Source of the DNA: Epiperipatus broadwayi | Lineage: Eukaryota > Onychophora > Udeonychophora > Euonychophora > Peripatidae | Length of the DNA stretch: 64,000 bases | Assembly (NCBI GenBank): GCA_028023455.1 | Contig: JAQFVV010006634.1 | Coordinates: 62,001 to 126,000, forward strand | Reading direction: 5' to 3' | Shown here: in pieces, positions 62,855 to 64,000 of the stretch | How positions within the stretch are numbered: position 1 is the stretch's first letter | How the letters are laid out: the number at the start of each line of letters is the position of its first letter | The notes under the pieces: generated by a model | Databases searched by the model: none | The model's input: the letters and a program-made list of their open reading frames with translations, nothing else | What the model was told of the DNA's origin: nothing | Program-made: the position numbers and the translations under genes

Positions 62855-63760
62855 TCATATATCACATGACCTATATAGCTTGTATTACCAATATGTAATA
62901 TATAAAGAGCCTGCTAATAGCTCTAAACAAGCTTATTTTTTTTATTTTTTTTATGATAAATGCTACAAGAGAAAATACCTGAAGCCTTTATCTATGATGG
63001 TCCCCATCCCCAGACTGGTTTCAAGCTATGGCTCTCATCAGTGAGGAGCTAGGACATTAGATTCAAAATATTAACTCAAGCAAAGTATTTATCTCATTCT
63101 TAAATATTAAGAAAAAGATCCAAATCTTCAGACACCTACATGTCTTCAAACTCAGCTCTTTAACTAAAGAAACTATATGAGCCTGGACTAAATTCAGAGA
63201 TCCCATATATTAGTAAGCTTAGCAATTTAATATAGCCAAAGCCTTAGCAAAATTATAATATTAGTAAAAAATCAGTCATATATCACATGACCTATATAGC
63301 TTGTATTTCCAATATGTAATATATAAAGAGCCTGCTAATAGCTCTAAACAAGCTTATTTTTTTTTTAATGATAAATGCTACAAGAGAAAATACCTGAAGC
63401 CTTTATATATGATGGTCCCCATCCCCAGACCAGTTTCAAGCTATGACTCTCATCAGTGAGGAGCTAGGCCATTAGATTCAAAATATTAACTCAAGCAAAG
63501 CATTTATCTCATTCTTAAATATTAAGAAAAAGATCCAAATCTTCAGACACCTACATGTATTCAAACTCAGCTCTTTAACTAAGGAAACTATATGAGCCTG
63601 AACTAAATTCAGAGATGCCATAGCTTGAACCATTCTGGGGATGGGGACCATCATAGATAAAGTCTTAAGGTATTTTCTCTTGTAGCATTTATCATAAAAA
63701 AAATAAAAATAAATAAAATAAATAAGCTTGTTTAGAGCTATTAGCAGGCTCTTTATATAT
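62855..63760. mobile_element. Compound fold-back array, family F3
   Basis: Two direct units with a 421-bp period (from 62855 and 63276) are followed by an inverted arm (63619-63760) that complements 62899-63034 and the matching part of unit 2. Landmarks of the arm are 'gagcctgctaatagctctaa', 'gctacaagagaaaatacctg' and 'ggtccccatccccaga'. Each unit body has 'caagctatg.ctctcatcag' and 'gaggagctagg.cattagatt', and ends with 'cttcaaactcagctcttta' or its variant. The body resembles block C of the 33.2-34.05 kb element, and the arms match the simple hairpin at 52052-52293. No protein is encoded. Confidence 0.85.
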
Positions 63761-64000
63761 ATATATTAAAGTTGATTAAAAAGAATTAAGATAAAATATT
63801 ACCATTATAAATATTTTTACCTGAGTCCAAAGGCATTGTAGCCAAAAATAAATGAAAACATCAAAATGCTTATCTCAAACATATTGCCGTTGTAACATAA
63901 TTAAAAGATCAATAAGATCCAAATTTAAAATTATATTAAAATGTCAAATATTCAAATATTATAACTTAATAAACGAAAGAGGAATTGTGATAGAATTTTT
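63761..64000. other. AT-rich DNA to window end
   Basis: Nothing recognised. Confidence 0.6.

Overview
This window looks like gene-poor, strongly AT-rich nuclear DNA from an invertebrate animal. No credible host protein-coding exon, rRNA, functional tRNA or CRISPR array is visible, and nothing suggests a prokaryote. The best guess for the organism is a coleoid cephalopod (octopus-like). This rests on many small tRNA-derived SINEs (tRNA-derived SINEs are known from octopus), several Penelope-like retroelement relics, and long TA, AAT and CTAT microsatellites. I could not align anything, so the taxon is an inference. The sequence could be intergenic or inside a very long intron.

Layout. 0-9 kb: unique AT-rich DNA with a run of fold-back (palindromic) repeats at 3.5, 4.1, 4.35-4.86, 6.5-7.8 and 8.04-8.45 kb. 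A 500-base assembly gap (9159-9658) sits in a TA tract. 9.7-17 kb: mostly featureless. 17.2-17.5 kb: SINE tail, tandem duplication and hairpin. 18.8-20.7 kb: decayed LINE (endonuclease plus reverse transcriptase, + strand) cut by a 138-bp element with an 11-bp target-site duplication. 24.7-27.6 kb: two copies of a tRNA-like repeat, the second a 0.58-kb palindrome next to a 13-bp direct repeat. 29.9 kb: tRNA-derived SINE. 31.3-33.2 kb: Penelope-like element fused to a truncated inverted copy of itself. 33.2-34.05 kb: compound fold-back element. 35.3-35.8 kb: compound CTAT/CTGT/poly-C microsatellite. 36.5-37.9 kb: second decayed LINE. 41.6-42.4 kb: Penelope-like GIY-YIG relic with a Tigger-like DNA transposon at its 3' end (42.4-43.4 kb). 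A second Tigger-like copy lies in opposite orientation at 47.4-48.8 kb. 45-57 kb: SINEs at 46.4, 49.5, 53.9 and 56.5 kb and fold-back elements at 50.8, 51.1, 51.7, 52.1 and 53.6 kb. 58.3 kb: possible GIY-YIG fragment. 60.4 kb: 197-bp hairpin element with a perfect 15-bp target-site duplication. 62-63.8 kb: a SINE-like arm and another compound fold-back array.

The unifying theme is inverted duplication. About fifteen separate elements from at least seven sequence families are long hairpins. Several contain tRNA-like (RNA polymerase III box B-like) sequence, and one or two carry 11-15 bp target-site duplications of the kind made by target-primed reverse transcription. If transcribed, these would give long double-stranded RNA, which is of interest in animals with heavy A-to-I RNA editing. 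The hairpin-plus-tail family at 20.2 and 60.4 kb and the compound fold-backs at 33.2 and 62.9 kb are the strongest candidates for undescribed elements.
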